Origin: an uncultured Clostridia bacterium
GTDB taxonomy: Bacteria; Bacillota; Clostridia; Lachnospirales; CAG-274
Assembly: GCA_947630725.1 (NCBI GenBank)
Contig: CANRIS010000004.1
Location: 86,134 to 150,133, forward strand
DNA length: 64,000 nucleotides
Direction: 5' to 3'
Shown here one piece after another: positions 35,582 to 44,987 of the stretch (position 1 is the first letter of the stretch; every line of letters starts with the position of its first letter). The translations under genes were made by a program, and so were the position numbers. Below the pieces are notes generated by a model, which worked only from the letters and a program-made list of their open reading frames with translations, did not search any database and had not been told where the DNA came from.

Positions 35582-36696
35582 ATTGATGCAAGTAGTTCAG
35601 CAAGTTCAGTATATGTTTTTGGTCTTTTTATAATATCACTATTTATATCAGCTATAGTCATCTGAAAGCCGGATGCAACCTCATGAAGAAACTGTTTATT
35701 TACTTTTTCATATTCTGTCAGCATTATTATAAGCTTTGGTCTGACATTTATGTTTGAAAGTATATTAAGAACAGCACTTGAGGATATTGTAATAAGGACT
35801 TTATCTTCGAGGTTCATGTTAAGGGCGATAACTTCCCATGGAATTTCTGTATTTGTATTTGTCTTAACCCCTATTTCTTTAAATCTGTTTATAGGGTTTC
35901 TGGGGTGTATTTTAACATAAATTTCATTTTTTCCTATAATATCAATAAGGTCATTCATAATTTCCATGTCGCCAATATCTTTACCATCAGCAAAATAACA
36001 ATCCTCAAAAAAAATATAATCTTTATCATATTTATCGTCAGATTGATCAAATTTAAAGATTTTGTTTATGATATTTAAATTATTAATATTATTTTTTGAA
36101 AACTTTTCAATAGAAAACACAGGAAAATTTGGTTTCCATTCCATTAGATTTGGTATAAAAACATATAAACCTTTGGTTCTTTTATATTCTCCCACAGTTA
36201 AATTTCTCAAGAATTTTATCGGACTGTTCTTTAATTTATCAAAAAAAATTTTATTTTCTTTACTATATGCTGAAGTGCCATCTTCAAATAGATACAAGGA
36301 AAAATTTTTTCCCTTTTTTTCAGCTATTTTTCTATAATTTCGAACAATCTGATTTTTTACCCACTCATAATTTGTTGGCAATAATATCTGATCATACATA
36401 TCATTAAATATAATATCAACCTGTGTAAAATATGGTTTAATTTTTAAAGATAAATTTAAAAAGAATTTATAAAAAAAATTATTGTACTTAATTGATCTAT
36501 CTTCATAGTCTTTACGTTTATATGAAAAAACATCTCTATATATTCCACTTTCTTTAAGATTATCAATTAATAGGGAATAATTAGATATTGCATCTGTTAT
36601 CACTATATCAGAAATGTAATCTTTATATATTGTCATCTTTAAATTTGTTGAAACCATAATATGGTATGGAGTTGTACATATAAACAATACATTCAT
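35578..36696 (-). CDS. Sialyltransferase-like glycosyltransferase (GT52-type)
   Basis: A 372-residue GT-B-like protein. The start MNVLFICTTPYHIMVS is typical of GT52 and related bacterial sialyltransferases. FEDGTSAY (about residue 137) and KIHPRNP (about 263), followed by ITISSSAVLNIL, correspond to the E/D-D-G, HP and SS motifs that bind CMP-sugar in that superfamily. With the CMP-sugar synthetase-like gene in the same cluster it suggests a nonulosonic-acid-like residue in the polymer. Family assignment is by motif only. AGAGGGG precedes the ATG. Confidence 0.72.
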   Translation of the reverse strand: MNVLFICTTPYHIMVSTNLKMTIYKDYISDIVITDAISNYSLLIDNLKESGIYRDVFSYKRKDYEDRSIKYNNFFYKFFLNLSLKIKPYFTQVDIIFNDMYDQILLPTNYEWVKNQIVRNYRKIAEKKGKNFSLYLFEDGTSAYSKENKIFFDKLKNSPIKFLRNLTVGEYKRTKGLYVFIPNLMEWKPNFPVFSIEKFSKNNINNLNIINKIFKFDQSDDKYDKDYIFFEDCYFADGKDIGDMEIMNDLIDIIGKNEIYVKIHPRNPINRFKEIGVKTNTNTEIPWEVIALNMNLEDKVLITISSSAVLNILSNINVRPKLIIMLTEYEKVNKQFLHEVASGFQMTIADINSDIIKRPKTYTELAELLASI

Positions 36697-36781
36697 AAGT
36701 ATAGTCCCCTCTTTAAAAATTAATTATAATAATATAAAATTCTAATATTATTTGTACAATATCAATATTTGTATATATAAA

Positions 36782-37903
36782 TTATCTCAATTCAAGACAT
36801 TTTATAAGCAATTCACGATGAGATTCGCATTCAATATAGTTTTTCAACATTAAAGAATACCTGTCATTAAATTTATATTTCAACATATAAGAAATAATTT
36901 TTTTCATTTTAAGCTTATTCATTATTTTAAATAATAAACAGCGAGATGATAACGAATAAAAATAGTTTAGCTTCATCGCAGAAACAAAATCGTTATATTT
37001 TCTTTCAACATAATCTTTATTTTTAATACATTCACTACGTTTTTTAAAGTCTGCTAAAATATCAATAGCTTGAGTTTTATCGGCCAAACGTACACAATTA
37101 TCGTATTTAACCAAAGGTATGAAAGATACTGTAAACTTATCATTTACAGAAACCAAAAGACTTGTATTAACATATTCATTGTTTGCTTGGTCAAATAAGA
37201 AATTTCCTTGTCCATAAACTATTGTACCATTGTTATATTCTTCCATGCTTCCAATACAATGAGTATGTTGACAAATAATTAAATCAGCTCCTTTATTAAT
37301 AAGTTTTCTACATATTTTTTGTAAATCAGGAGATGGATAACGATAATATTCCTTTCCACCATGATAAAGAACTATAATATAATCACATTTCTTTTTTAAT
37401 TCAACTATGTGATCAGGTGATTCAAGAGGATCAAACGGATTTGCTCCCCATGAGTTATTGGTTACTATAGAAAATTCATGTTCAGCGCAGGCATAAAGGC
37501 CGATTCTTTTTCCGCAGAATCCAAAAATATATGGTTTTGAAGCTTCCAATGGATCATTACCGACACCTAAATAAGTAATGTTGTTTTCTTTTAAAATATT
37601 AATTGTTGATAACAATCCCTGTATATCCTGGTCTAAAATATGATTATTTGCAAGTGTAAGAATATTTGTTCCAATTGCTTTATATCCATTTATTGCCTCA
37701 ACAGATGCCCAAAGGTTAGGTCCATGTTTTTTAATTGGAGATATATTTTCTGTTAATGGAGTTTCTAAATTAAATATTCTTATATCGGCATTATCAAGTA
37801 TATTTTTCAGCTTTCTCCCTATCAATGTATTTGCATCGCCATTTTTAAAAAATTCTATATTGGATTCAGTCGGAACTATATCTGCGCCTATAATTATTTC
37901 CAT
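36782..37903 (-). CDS. CapA family protein (metallophosphoesterase-like)
   Basis: A 373-residue protein related to the CapA/PgsA poly-gamma-glutamate capsule proteins. IGADIVP starts the domain, NLETPLT (about 46) and LANNHILD (about 86) carry metal-ligand-type residues, and CQHTHCIGSMEEYNNGTIVYGQGN is the C-terminal His motif. The last 100 residues are basic and lack a membrane anchor; CapA usually has an N-terminal one, also missing here. The start is ATG 37903 with GGGAGG upstream, rather than an earlier in-frame ATG. The gene's role in this cluster, possibly surface polymer tailoring, is inferred from the family. Confidence 0.85.
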   Translation of the reverse strand: MEIIIGADIVPTESNIEFFKNGDANTLIGRKLKNILDNADIRIFNLETPLTENISPIKKHGPNLWASVEAINGYKAIGTNILTLANNHILDQDIQGLLSTINILKENNITYLGVGNDPLEASKPYIFGFCGKRIGLYACAEHEFSIVTNNSWGANPFDPLESPDHIVELKKKCDYIIVLYHGGKEYYRYPSPDLQKICRKLINKGADLIICQHTHCIGSMEEYNNGTIVYGQGNFLFDQANNEYVNTSLLVSVNDKFTVSFIPLVKYDNCVRLADKTQAIDILADFKKRSECIKNKDYVERKYNDFVSAMKLNYFYSLSSRCLLFKIMNKLKMKKIISYMLKYKFNDRYSLMLKNYIECESHRELLIKCLELR

Positions 37904-38205
37904 TATTATCCTCCCACAATCACATGGTTTTAGCATTAATCAAAACAAATATGCAAATATTGAGACTAAAACAAGCATAAGTTTTATTCAGAACATTAAA
38001 CTGTATTCGCACTGTCAAAAATAATGACAATAAGGAATGTACTTCTACCCATTATCTCATCTTTATTATAATCAACACATTAAACAAAGTTTATTTAAAC
38101 AATAAATGTTCACTGAAGTACATGTATTATGATTAATTAACAAAAAAATATTTACATAGTTACTACTGAAGCAGGCAGAAAAATTTCCTTCATTTACACA
38201 TATAA
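37904..38205. other. AT-rich intergenic region in the polysaccharide cluster
   Basis: About 300 bases with no reading frame of note and no clear terminator. A minus-strand promoter for the CapA-like gene may lie here but cannot be picked out of the A/T runs. Confidence 0.5.
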
Positions 38206-39063
38206 TTAATGCGTTTTATCACATGGTAACGTCAGCCATTCACCCATTTTCATTTCAAAACTTTCCGGCGTAATTTTCTCAAATCCCGAACCATGATAAA
38301 AAGTCATTTCTCCAAAATAAACTTGATCGCCAATACAATAAAAATCTGTTCTGACATGAGGAATACCATAAGAAAGAATCCCTGCCAGTTCAAGCATTTT
38401 ATTAAGGCATTTAGGTTTTTTAATACAGTATGTAGGATCTGTTGGAAATCCAATTACAGCATCTATATATTCCCAATCTAACGTATAGAGATTTCTTTTA
38501 TGGTCAACAAAACGATCAAAATCAACCTGAATGAATTTAGATTCTCCGTTAAAATTAAATACTTTATAATCTTTAAGTTCAACACCTGATTCATCCGTAA
38601 GATACGGTTCGGCAATAATTCTCCTTTTTATGTATTTATACGGCCATTCACGCCCTACCCAATAAAAATTATTATTTAAGAATTTATTAATTTTATTCTT
38701 AACCTCTGCCAAATCCATTTTACTTTTGTCTTTTACTATAATTAGTCCGCCGGAATCATGAGTACATTTAAGCACAAATTGCTTAGGCAAACTATCAAAA
38801 TCAATATCTTCAAATCGTTCCCAAACCCCCAATGTAGGAATTATGTATTCTTCTCCGATTTTGTCAGCAACCCACTTTTTTACCGTATATTTATCAACAA
38901 TATCTATATATTCGGCCTTGCGGTCATGGAGCTTTAGCCACTGTATTTTTTCATTAAATGTTTTTGGATGTCTTAAATCAAGTTTTTTACCCAGTAATTT
39001 TTTATAAAGTATTTTCAGAAATAATCTGTCCGGTATAATTTTCTTTATATATTTCTTACACAT
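38206..39063 (-). CDS. TupA-like ATP-grasp protein, copy 1
   Basis: A 285-residue protein of the ATP-grasp amidoligase-like family found in polysaccharide clusters. LRHPKTFNEKIQWLKLHDR and KYTVKKWVADKIGEEYIIPTLG are the N-terminal signature halves, CTHDSGGLIIVKDK the ATP-binding segment, and VRTDFY...GEMTFYHGSG the metal-binding end. Such proteins are thought to join amino acids to sugars; the one beside teichuronopeptide synthesis gave the name. I chose ATG 39063 (GAGGAG upstream, 8-base overlap with the polymerase gene) instead of one at 39120. A paralogue lies at 46439-47338. Confidence 0.82.
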   Translation of the reverse strand: MCKKYIKKIIPDRLFLKILYKKLLGKKLDLRHPKTFNEKIQWLKLHDRKAEYIDIVDKYTVKKWVADKIGEEYIIPTLGVWERFEDIDFDSLPKQFVLKCTHDSGGLIIVKDKSKMDLAEVKNKINKFLNNNFYWVGREWPYKYIKRRIIAEPYLTDESGVELKDYKVFNFNGESKFIQVDFDRFVDHKRNLYTLDWEYIDAVIGFPTDPTYCIKKPKCLNKMLELAGILSYGIPHVRTDFYCIGDQVYFGEMTFYHGSGFEKITPESFEMKMGEWLTLPCDKTH

Positions 39064-40303
39064 TAACAACGTGCTCCTCTTTTTTAATTTTTTGATATTT
39101 TTTTTCGGAATCATATACACACGTCAGAGATATAATTGCAAGAGTTTTAAAGAAATTATGCATTATTTCATAATATGATACAAATCCGTATTCAAAAACC
39201 ATAAACATAAAAAATATTATAAATGAAAATATAACATAAGTATTTCTTTTAAATATTTGAAAAACAGTTGCTTTTATAATTTTAACATAATATGTATAAT
39301 ATAATAAAAAACCTATAATACCAAAATTACACAACATTTCAACATAGTTACAATGAGAATATACATATCTTCCAAAAACACCTTGCATTTGAATTGCAAA
39401 ACCATCCGTACCCCAGCCAAAAATTTTCTTTTTCATAAAAAGATTCAACCCAAGTTCGATCATATATTTTCTTTCATTTATACTAACATCATTTGAATTG
39501 GAGCTAAAAAAGCTCAGATAAAGATTATATAGTCTTTCTCCAATCATATTATACAAAATGGTATTAGACATTATTAATTTAATAAGTAATATACCTATTA
39601 CAAAAAAGGCAATAATATAAATAGTTTTTTTTATAAAATTGTTTTTAAAAAAAACAAACATCAGCCAGGATAGAATGGCAATCAGCACTCCTTTACGGGA
39701 ACAGCCTAAAATCACTATAAAAATCATCATTAACCATCCTATTACATAGATCAGCTTTTTTTCATTGTAATACATTAATAAAGCACATACAGATAAAAAA
39801 GCTCCCATCATGGCAAACATATTTTTATCAAATTTATTATACATCATAAATAATTTTTGATTACCATATGCAAAAAATGGCGTAGCAACAAGGGCTTTAA
39901 TTAATATAAATGAAGCAATCAGAATCGAGATGTCTATTAAATATTTCAGTCTTTCTTTGTTGCCTGAACACCAAATAAGTAAACTTATTTGTCCCAAGGT
40001 TGAAAAAAACATAATTAATGTTTTTCCAAAAGATGCATTAAAGTCACCTGACCAAAATGAAGCTGCGAACATCAGGATAACAATAGATACCATCCATAAT
40101 ATATACCCATAAGCTATTTTACAATATTTGCAAATGTTATTATTATATCTGCTCATATTAAAAAATATATATAAAAAAAGTAAAAGAGCAAAACCGTAAT
40201 TAAGCGCTTTATACATTCTATCTGAATAATATTGAAAAGCAAGCAGGATAAAAACATATAAAAATATGATTATTCTATCCGGTCTTATTTTTATTTTATT
40301 CAC
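39056..40303 (-). CDS. O-antigen polymerase/ligase-like membrane protein (Wzy type)
   Basis: A 415-residue protein with about 11 hydrophobic segments and a large extracellular loop near residues 250-330 (SSNSNDVSINERKYMIELGLNLF split, then FGWGTDGF and YSHCNYVEMLCNFG). The G-x-G/H-N-x-x-E pattern in the loop is typical of the Wzy/WaaL/O-antigen ligase superfamily. It would polymerise repeat units flipped by Wzx. It overlaps the next gene downstream by 8 bases and the glycosyltransferase upstream by 8. Confidence 0.8.
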   Translation of the reverse strand: MNKIKIRPDRIIIFLYVFILLAFQYYSDRMYKALNYGFALLLFLYIFFNMSRYNNNICKYCKIAYGYILWMVSIVILMFAASFWSGDFNASFGKTLIMFFSTLGQISLLIWCSGNKERLKYLIDISILIASFILIKALVATPFFAYGNQKLFMMYNKFDKNMFAMMGAFLSVCALLMYYNEKKLIYVIGWLMMIFIVILGCSRKGVLIAILSWLMFVFFKNNFIKKTIYIIAFFVIGILLIKLIMSNTILYNMIGERLYNLYLSFFSSNSNDVSINERKYMIELGLNLFMKKKIFGWGTDGFAIQMQGVFGRYVYSHCNYVEMLCNFGIIGFLLYYTYYVKIIKATVFQIFKRNTYVIFSFIIFFMFMVFEYGFVSYYEIMHNFFKTLAIISLTCVYDSEKKYQKIKKEEHVVNV

Positions 40304-41351
40304 TCACTAATTCCTCCCACATATTACATATTGATGATGTTTTATATTTTTCATTAACCGATCTCGCGTTATTTGACAAAGTTTGACGAAATTTAAAATC
40401 ATTTGCAATAAGAAGCATTGCCTTTGTTAGTTCGACTGCATCTCCAACAGGAGTTAAAATACCATTAATGCCATTTTTTATTACTTGTCTGGAACCGCCT
40501 ATTGGACAATCTGTACATATAACAGGTAAACCGAGTGCCATTGCTTCAAGCATGGAATTAGATATTCCTTCATAATTTGAGGATGATATATACATCATTG
40601 CATTAATTACTTCCTCATGTATATTTTTAATAAATCCCTTAAGGAATACTTTGTTTTGTAAGTTTTTATTTATGATATATTGTTCGATTTCGTCATATAG
40701 TTCTCCATCTCCGTATATATTATAAATATATTCCGGGTGTGTCTTCAAAAAATCAGAAAATGCGTCAATACCTAATTTTATATTTTTTTGAGCGGTAATT
40801 CTACATATTGAAACCACTGTTTTTTCTCTGTAGCCTGATTTTTTTACAGGTAAATTTGACTTAATAGGATTTTCGATTATAACACCTTTTTTTCTTATAA
40901 TTTTAGGAAAATAATCCATTGCATCTTTAGTTTGAAAAACTATCTTATCGGCAAACAGATATGAAATTGTACGTATTAATCTTCTTAATTTCCCCGGGGG
41001 GTCATTATACGGATCATTTCGTTCTGAAACAATTAATTTCTTTTCTAACAGAATAGTTGCAAGCACAGTATCTCTTATAGCAGTATATAGAAAAGAAATA
41101 ATAATTGTATTTTTTAAAAGAACTCTCAATTCTTTTAAATTTTTAATATATTCTGAGATTTTAGGCTTCCTTTTCCAATTCAGATAAATTGTCTCAACAT
41201 TTGGATCTATGTCATAATCAATAATATTTTCATATAAAACAATAACCCTAACCTTATACTTGGATAAAGCAAAATAATTAATGAGAATACTCATAACTCG
41301 TTCTGCTCCTCCTTTTGCCAAATATTGGCATACAAATGTAATATCCTTCAT
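40296..41351 (-). CDS. Glycosyltransferase family 4 protein
   Basis: A 351-residue GT-B enzyme. The N-terminal acceptor domain begins FVCQYLAKGGAERVMS, a common GT4 start, and the C-terminal domain has VSICRITAQKNIKLGIDAF, IYGDGEL and the donor-binding SSNYEGISNSMLEAMALGLPV split over the EGxxNxxxEA motif. It adds a sugar to the growing lipid-linked unit at the inner membrane face; donor and acceptor are unknown. ATG 41351 has AGGAG 8 bases upstream, better than the ATG at 41384. Confidence 0.88.
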   Translation of the reverse strand: MKDITFVCQYLAKGGAERVMSILINYFALSKYKVRVIVLYENIIDYDIDPNVETIYLNWKRKPKISEYIKNLKELRVLLKNTIIISFLYTAIRDTVLATILLEKKLIVSERNDPYNDPPGKLRRLIRTISYLFADKIVFQTKDAMDYFPKIIRKKGVIIENPIKSNLPVKKSGYREKTVVSICRITAQKNIKLGIDAFSDFLKTHPEYIYNIYGDGELYDEIEQYIINKNLQNKVFLKGFIKNIHEEVINAMMYISSSNYEGISNSMLEAMALGLPVICTDCPIGGSRQVIKNGINGILTPVGDAVELTKAMLLIANDFKFRQTLSNNARSVNEKYKTSSICNMWEELVSE

Positions 41352-41370
41352 ATTGTTTTCTCCTGTTGTT

Positions 41371-43317
41371 TTATTGAGAATCAAAATTTTTTAAAAAACA
41401 GAGAATATTAAAATATGGTAATTTAATTTTAAAAATACTTTTTAAAAAAAATAGTTTACAATAGTTATTAAAAAAATCTTTTTTAAATGTAAAAGGATGC
41501 AATAGATAATAAAATAAATTATGTGTTGCCGTAAGGTTAACAACATCGTAATTCAAAAACTTAAACTTTTTAAATTTATTAACTATTATATTTTGTGGAG
41601 GATTTACCAACCTACTGTATATGTTGTAAAAACTTTCAGGTGAAATATCTAATACTTCTGATATGCCACTTTTATTGAAATCTTTCACAAATCTAATAGC
41701 TTCCTTCTGCATATTTACAATTAACTTAATGTTTTCCTCGGAATGTTCGGGCAATAATTTTATTGGAAAATATCCATTCTCATCATGTCCATATGACACT
41801 GTAGAACCATCTGTAGAAAGAAATAACATTTCAAATAAATTAACTGTAAACATAACTTCATTTTTAATTTTTTGGTTTTTTACATTATCAAATAAGAAAG
41901 CCTCTATATTATCGTTATTGTCGCTTTTAATTGATTTTTTTCCAATATAAAACCCTAAAATATTGTTATTTGGAAAAATTCGTTGCAAAGCTTTTTGTAT
42001 TGTGCCATTCCATCCAACATCAGCTACAGCAACTTTTCCCTTAAAAGGAAAGTTATTTAAATAACCCTTAATATTATTTCTTTGTTCATTTATTTTTTGA
42101 ATTATAGTTGGTTTTATCGTGTTAAATAAAAGTTGTTTTTCTTTTTCTTTTAAATTAGAGAACAATATATCTTTTGATAAGCGTATTTTTTTCGTAATAT
42201 CACTGATTTCACCATCCGAAAGACAACATAAATCATAAATATGATTTATAGGAAAATCGAAACCTCGGATCAAATATAAATCCAACAAATCATCGAAATT
42301 ATTAATTGTCTCTAACGAAGGAAAAATTGTGGCTTTTCGTGATACACAAATAAGAAAACTGTCAATATCCGAATTATCATACATTACATCAAAGGCAGCC
42401 TTAAGTAATTTCCCTTCACGTGCCAAGAAAAAAATTTTGTTTATGTCTTCCGATTTTAATCTGTTATATAACCATTTTACATATCCAAATAATATCGGAC
42501 CTAATACACTGTATCCAATACTGCTAAAAAAATCCATATCATTAAGCGTGCTATTATTTATATAGCTGCTTAAAACTTTAAAATCAAGCGAATCATGATT
42601 TTGAGATTTAAGCATATCATTTAAAATAACTTTTTGCGGTATAAGACATGCATTTATTCCTAAGGTTTTAGGCATAATATAGTCGCCTAAAAAAGCATCG
42701 CCAATATGCATAAGCTCATTTGGCTTGATAAATTCCTTATCTATAATTAATCTGAATAAATTACCGCTTGCTTTTGTCAATCTACATTTGCTTGATAAAT
42801 ATATTTTTTCCCACCCACTATAACCATTATTTTTTAAAATATCAATAATAGTTTCTTCAGACAAATACATATCTGAAACTATGTATATTTTGATGTTGTT
42901 TTTAATACACCAATTATAAATTTCAAATATTTTTCTATTTTTACAACAGAATTTAAGCTCTAATTCAATTTCTTTTTCTATTAGCCAAGATATTTGACCC
43001 TCACTCAGATCTGTCATATAAGAATATATCTCACTTAATGTTACATCTTCAAATGAAGATTTTATATGTGCAATTTTTTCACATTCAATTCGTCTTTTTT
43101 TAAAATTATAACTTAAATTAAATTTTTGATTAAAAATTTTTTCTAAAATAGAAAAAATATCAGAAGGAGATTCTACATTTCGTTTTATTAGTGTATCAAA
43201 TATATCAAATGATACATATTTTACGTTAGCATATTTTATTTTTTTAATAACATCATCATAAGATGTCGTGCAAAAAAAAGAAATCTTTTTTACTATATTT
43301 TTCTTTAAACTTTGCAT
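41371..43317 (-). CDS. HAD-like hydrolase of surface-polysaccharide clusters (COG5610-like)
   Basis: A 648-residue protein. KYVSFDIFDTLIKR (about residues 33-46) is HAD motif I with Asp-x-Asp, IYIVSDMYLSEETI (about 147-160) motif II, and HIGDAFLGDYIMPKTLG (about 208) motif IV. After the HAD domain, FFLAREGKLLKAAF and VAVADVGWNGTIQKAL mark a second conserved region found in this family. Members are frequent in glycan clusters but lack a known substrate. The C-terminus is basic and AT-rich with many Phe/Lys. Nineteen bases separate it from the GT4 gene. Confidence 0.78.
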   Translation of the reverse strand: MQSLKKNIVKKISFFCTTSYDDVIKKIKYANVKYVSFDIFDTLIKRNVESPSDIFSILEKIFNQKFNLSYNFKKRRIECEKIAHIKSSFEDVTLSEIYSYMTDLSEGQISWLIEKEIELELKFCCKNRKIFEIYNWCIKNNIKIYIVSDMYLSEETIIDILKNNGYSGWEKIYLSSKCRLTKASGNLFRLIIDKEFIKPNELMHIGDAFLGDYIMPKTLGINACLIPQKVILNDMLKSQNHDSLDFKVLSSYINNSTLNDMDFFSSIGYSVLGPILFGYVKWLYNRLKSEDINKIFFLAREGKLLKAAFDVMYDNSDIDSFLICVSRKATIFPSLETINNFDDLLDLYLIRGFDFPINHIYDLCCLSDGEISDITKKIRLSKDILFSNLKEKEKQLLFNTIKPTIIQKINEQRNNIKGYLNNFPFKGKVAVADVGWNGTIQKALQRIFPNNNILGFYIGKKSIKSDNNDNIEAFLFDNVKNQKIKNEVMFTVNLFEMLFLSTDGSTVSYGHDENGYFPIKLLPEHSEENIKLIVNMQKEAIRFVKDFNKSGISEVLDISPESFYNIYSRLVNPPQNIIVNKFKKFKFLNYDVVNLTATHNLFYYLLHPFTFKKDFFNNYCKLFFLKSIFKIKLPYFNILCFLKNFDSQ

Positions 43318-43538
43318 ATTAATTACCTCTTTTAGTTAAAAAATGAGATAGTCTCAAATTATAAACTTAGATAATACAGTATTAATATAATAATATTCCT
43401 GTAATTTAACTTATAAATTATTGTAATAAACATTATCTTTAACCTAATATTACGTAAAACTGTTTTATAACGATATATAGTCTGAACTTGCAGAAAATAA
43501 AGCAATATAAATTTACATTTAAATAAAAACGTATGTTA

Positions 43539-44699
43539 TTAGTCTTTTAATTTAAGTATATTAATCCAATTTTTTCTCTCCTGAGAATATTCTATAGCGC
43601 CTTTCATATCATTGATCATTTGTTCTATAGAGTATTTATATCTGAAAATAGCTGAAAATAATCTATTTATCCAAGCTATTGGCAGCAAAAACGGAAATTT
43701 TTTTAAATATTTATATCTATAATCAAGTAATTTAACAGAGGGAAAAAAGATTTTTCTTAGTACTCCTATGTTGTCGTCTTCGATCTTTGCAGCTTGTAAA
43801 GCTATGGTATTGTTTTGTTTACCAAATACACCATTAAGCAATAAATATTCAACAAATTTTTCAGCATCTTTTTCCGGAAAATTTGTTATAGATATGTCAA
43901 CATTAAAAAACTGCTTTATACTATTTATGATATATACATAAATATTCCAAACTTTTTGTTCCTTACAAGCAATTTCAACTAAATCAAAATTAATTTTATT
44001 TTTGTATTTATTGACAAACAAAGCAATATCACATAAATTTCTTATTCCCGCGCCTGTCCACAGACAATGCTTACCCGTATGCACAATTAGATGAATTAAA
44101 AAAAGTGTTTGATCGGGATAATAAACAGTACCATTTGACATTATATTTTTAAAAAATAAATTATCCCATTTTTTTGGATTAACACGCATTTCCTCTTCGG
44201 TAGTAGTGAATATTTCCCAGTAGAAATTTTCTTTTTTACAAACAATGCCAAATGCATCTTTTTGCACTATATAACCATTTGCCTCAAAAATTTTTATAAT
44301 TTTATTAATCTCATTAGGGTGTACAAGTATATCGAAATCACCCATGGTTCTAAGTTCAGGTATTGGATATATCGATCTGATAATACACCCCTTTAATCCA
44401 ATAAATGTTATTTTATCTTCGAAAACAATTTTAGCTATTTTTAAAAATTCTTTATAACGCTGAATATTTAATCCAATTGTAGTAAGCATGACATTTTTCC
44501 ATTTTTTTAACAATTCATCTGCAGGTTGTAATTCAATATCCAGCTTAGTTACAGAACAATACAACAGGCCGGCAATATTCTGTTCCAATGATTTTTTGAA
44601 AATATAATTCCAATCTATTCTTTTTTTCGGTTTATTTGGTTCAATATCAAATATTGATCCTTTGACTAAATCTATAATATATCTATTATTGTAATCCAT
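43539..44699 (-). CDS. Predicted nucleotidyltransferase family protein
   Basis: A 386-residue protein resembling the uncharacterised nucleotidyltransferase family (NTP_transf_5). FIGLKGCIIRSIYPIPELRT followed by MGDFDILVHP carries the Gly-x-x and Asp-x-Asp active-site pattern at about residues 99-127. IVHTGKHCLWTGAGIRNLCD is a second family motif. Such genes occur in glycan and peptide clusters, with roles unproven. Flanked by roughly 220- and 290-base AT-rich gaps, it may be a separate insertion into the cluster. Confidence 0.72.
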   Translation of the reverse strand: MDYNNRYIIDLVKGSIFDIEPNKPKKRIDWNYIFKKSLEQNIAGLLYCSVTKLDIELQPADELLKKWKNVMLTTIGLNIQRYKEFLKIAKIVFEDKITFIGLKGCIIRSIYPIPELRTMGDFDILVHPNEINKIIKIFEANGYIVQKDAFGIVCKKENFYWEIFTTTEEEMRVNPKKWDNLFFKNIMSNGTVYYPDQTLFLIHLIVHTGKHCLWTGAGIRNLCDIALFVNKYKNKINFDLVEIACKEQKVWNIYVYIINSIKQFFNVDISITNFPEKDAEKFVEYLLLNGVFGKQNNTIALQAAKIEDDNIGVLRKIFFPSVKLLDYRYKYLKKFPFLLPIAWINRLFSAIFRYKYSIEQMINDMKGAIEYSQERKNWINILKLKD

Positions 44700-44987
44700 G
44701 TATAAACCACCCTATTTCAACCAACATATTTTAATATTTGCACATTTTTTGAGCGCATTTGTATTGTGTCTATATTGAATATCTTTCTATAATCCTTTAG
44801 CAATTTTTTATATATCGCAATATGATAAAATTATTATTATATTATATATGCATTTTGATGACATTTTTTATATATTTAAATTTTATTTTTCACAATAATA
44901 TTAGCTGAAAATAAGATTAATATCACATGAGCAAACATCAAAAGATTTTTTTCATCAATTATTGTAAATAACTTTGATTAAATGAAA

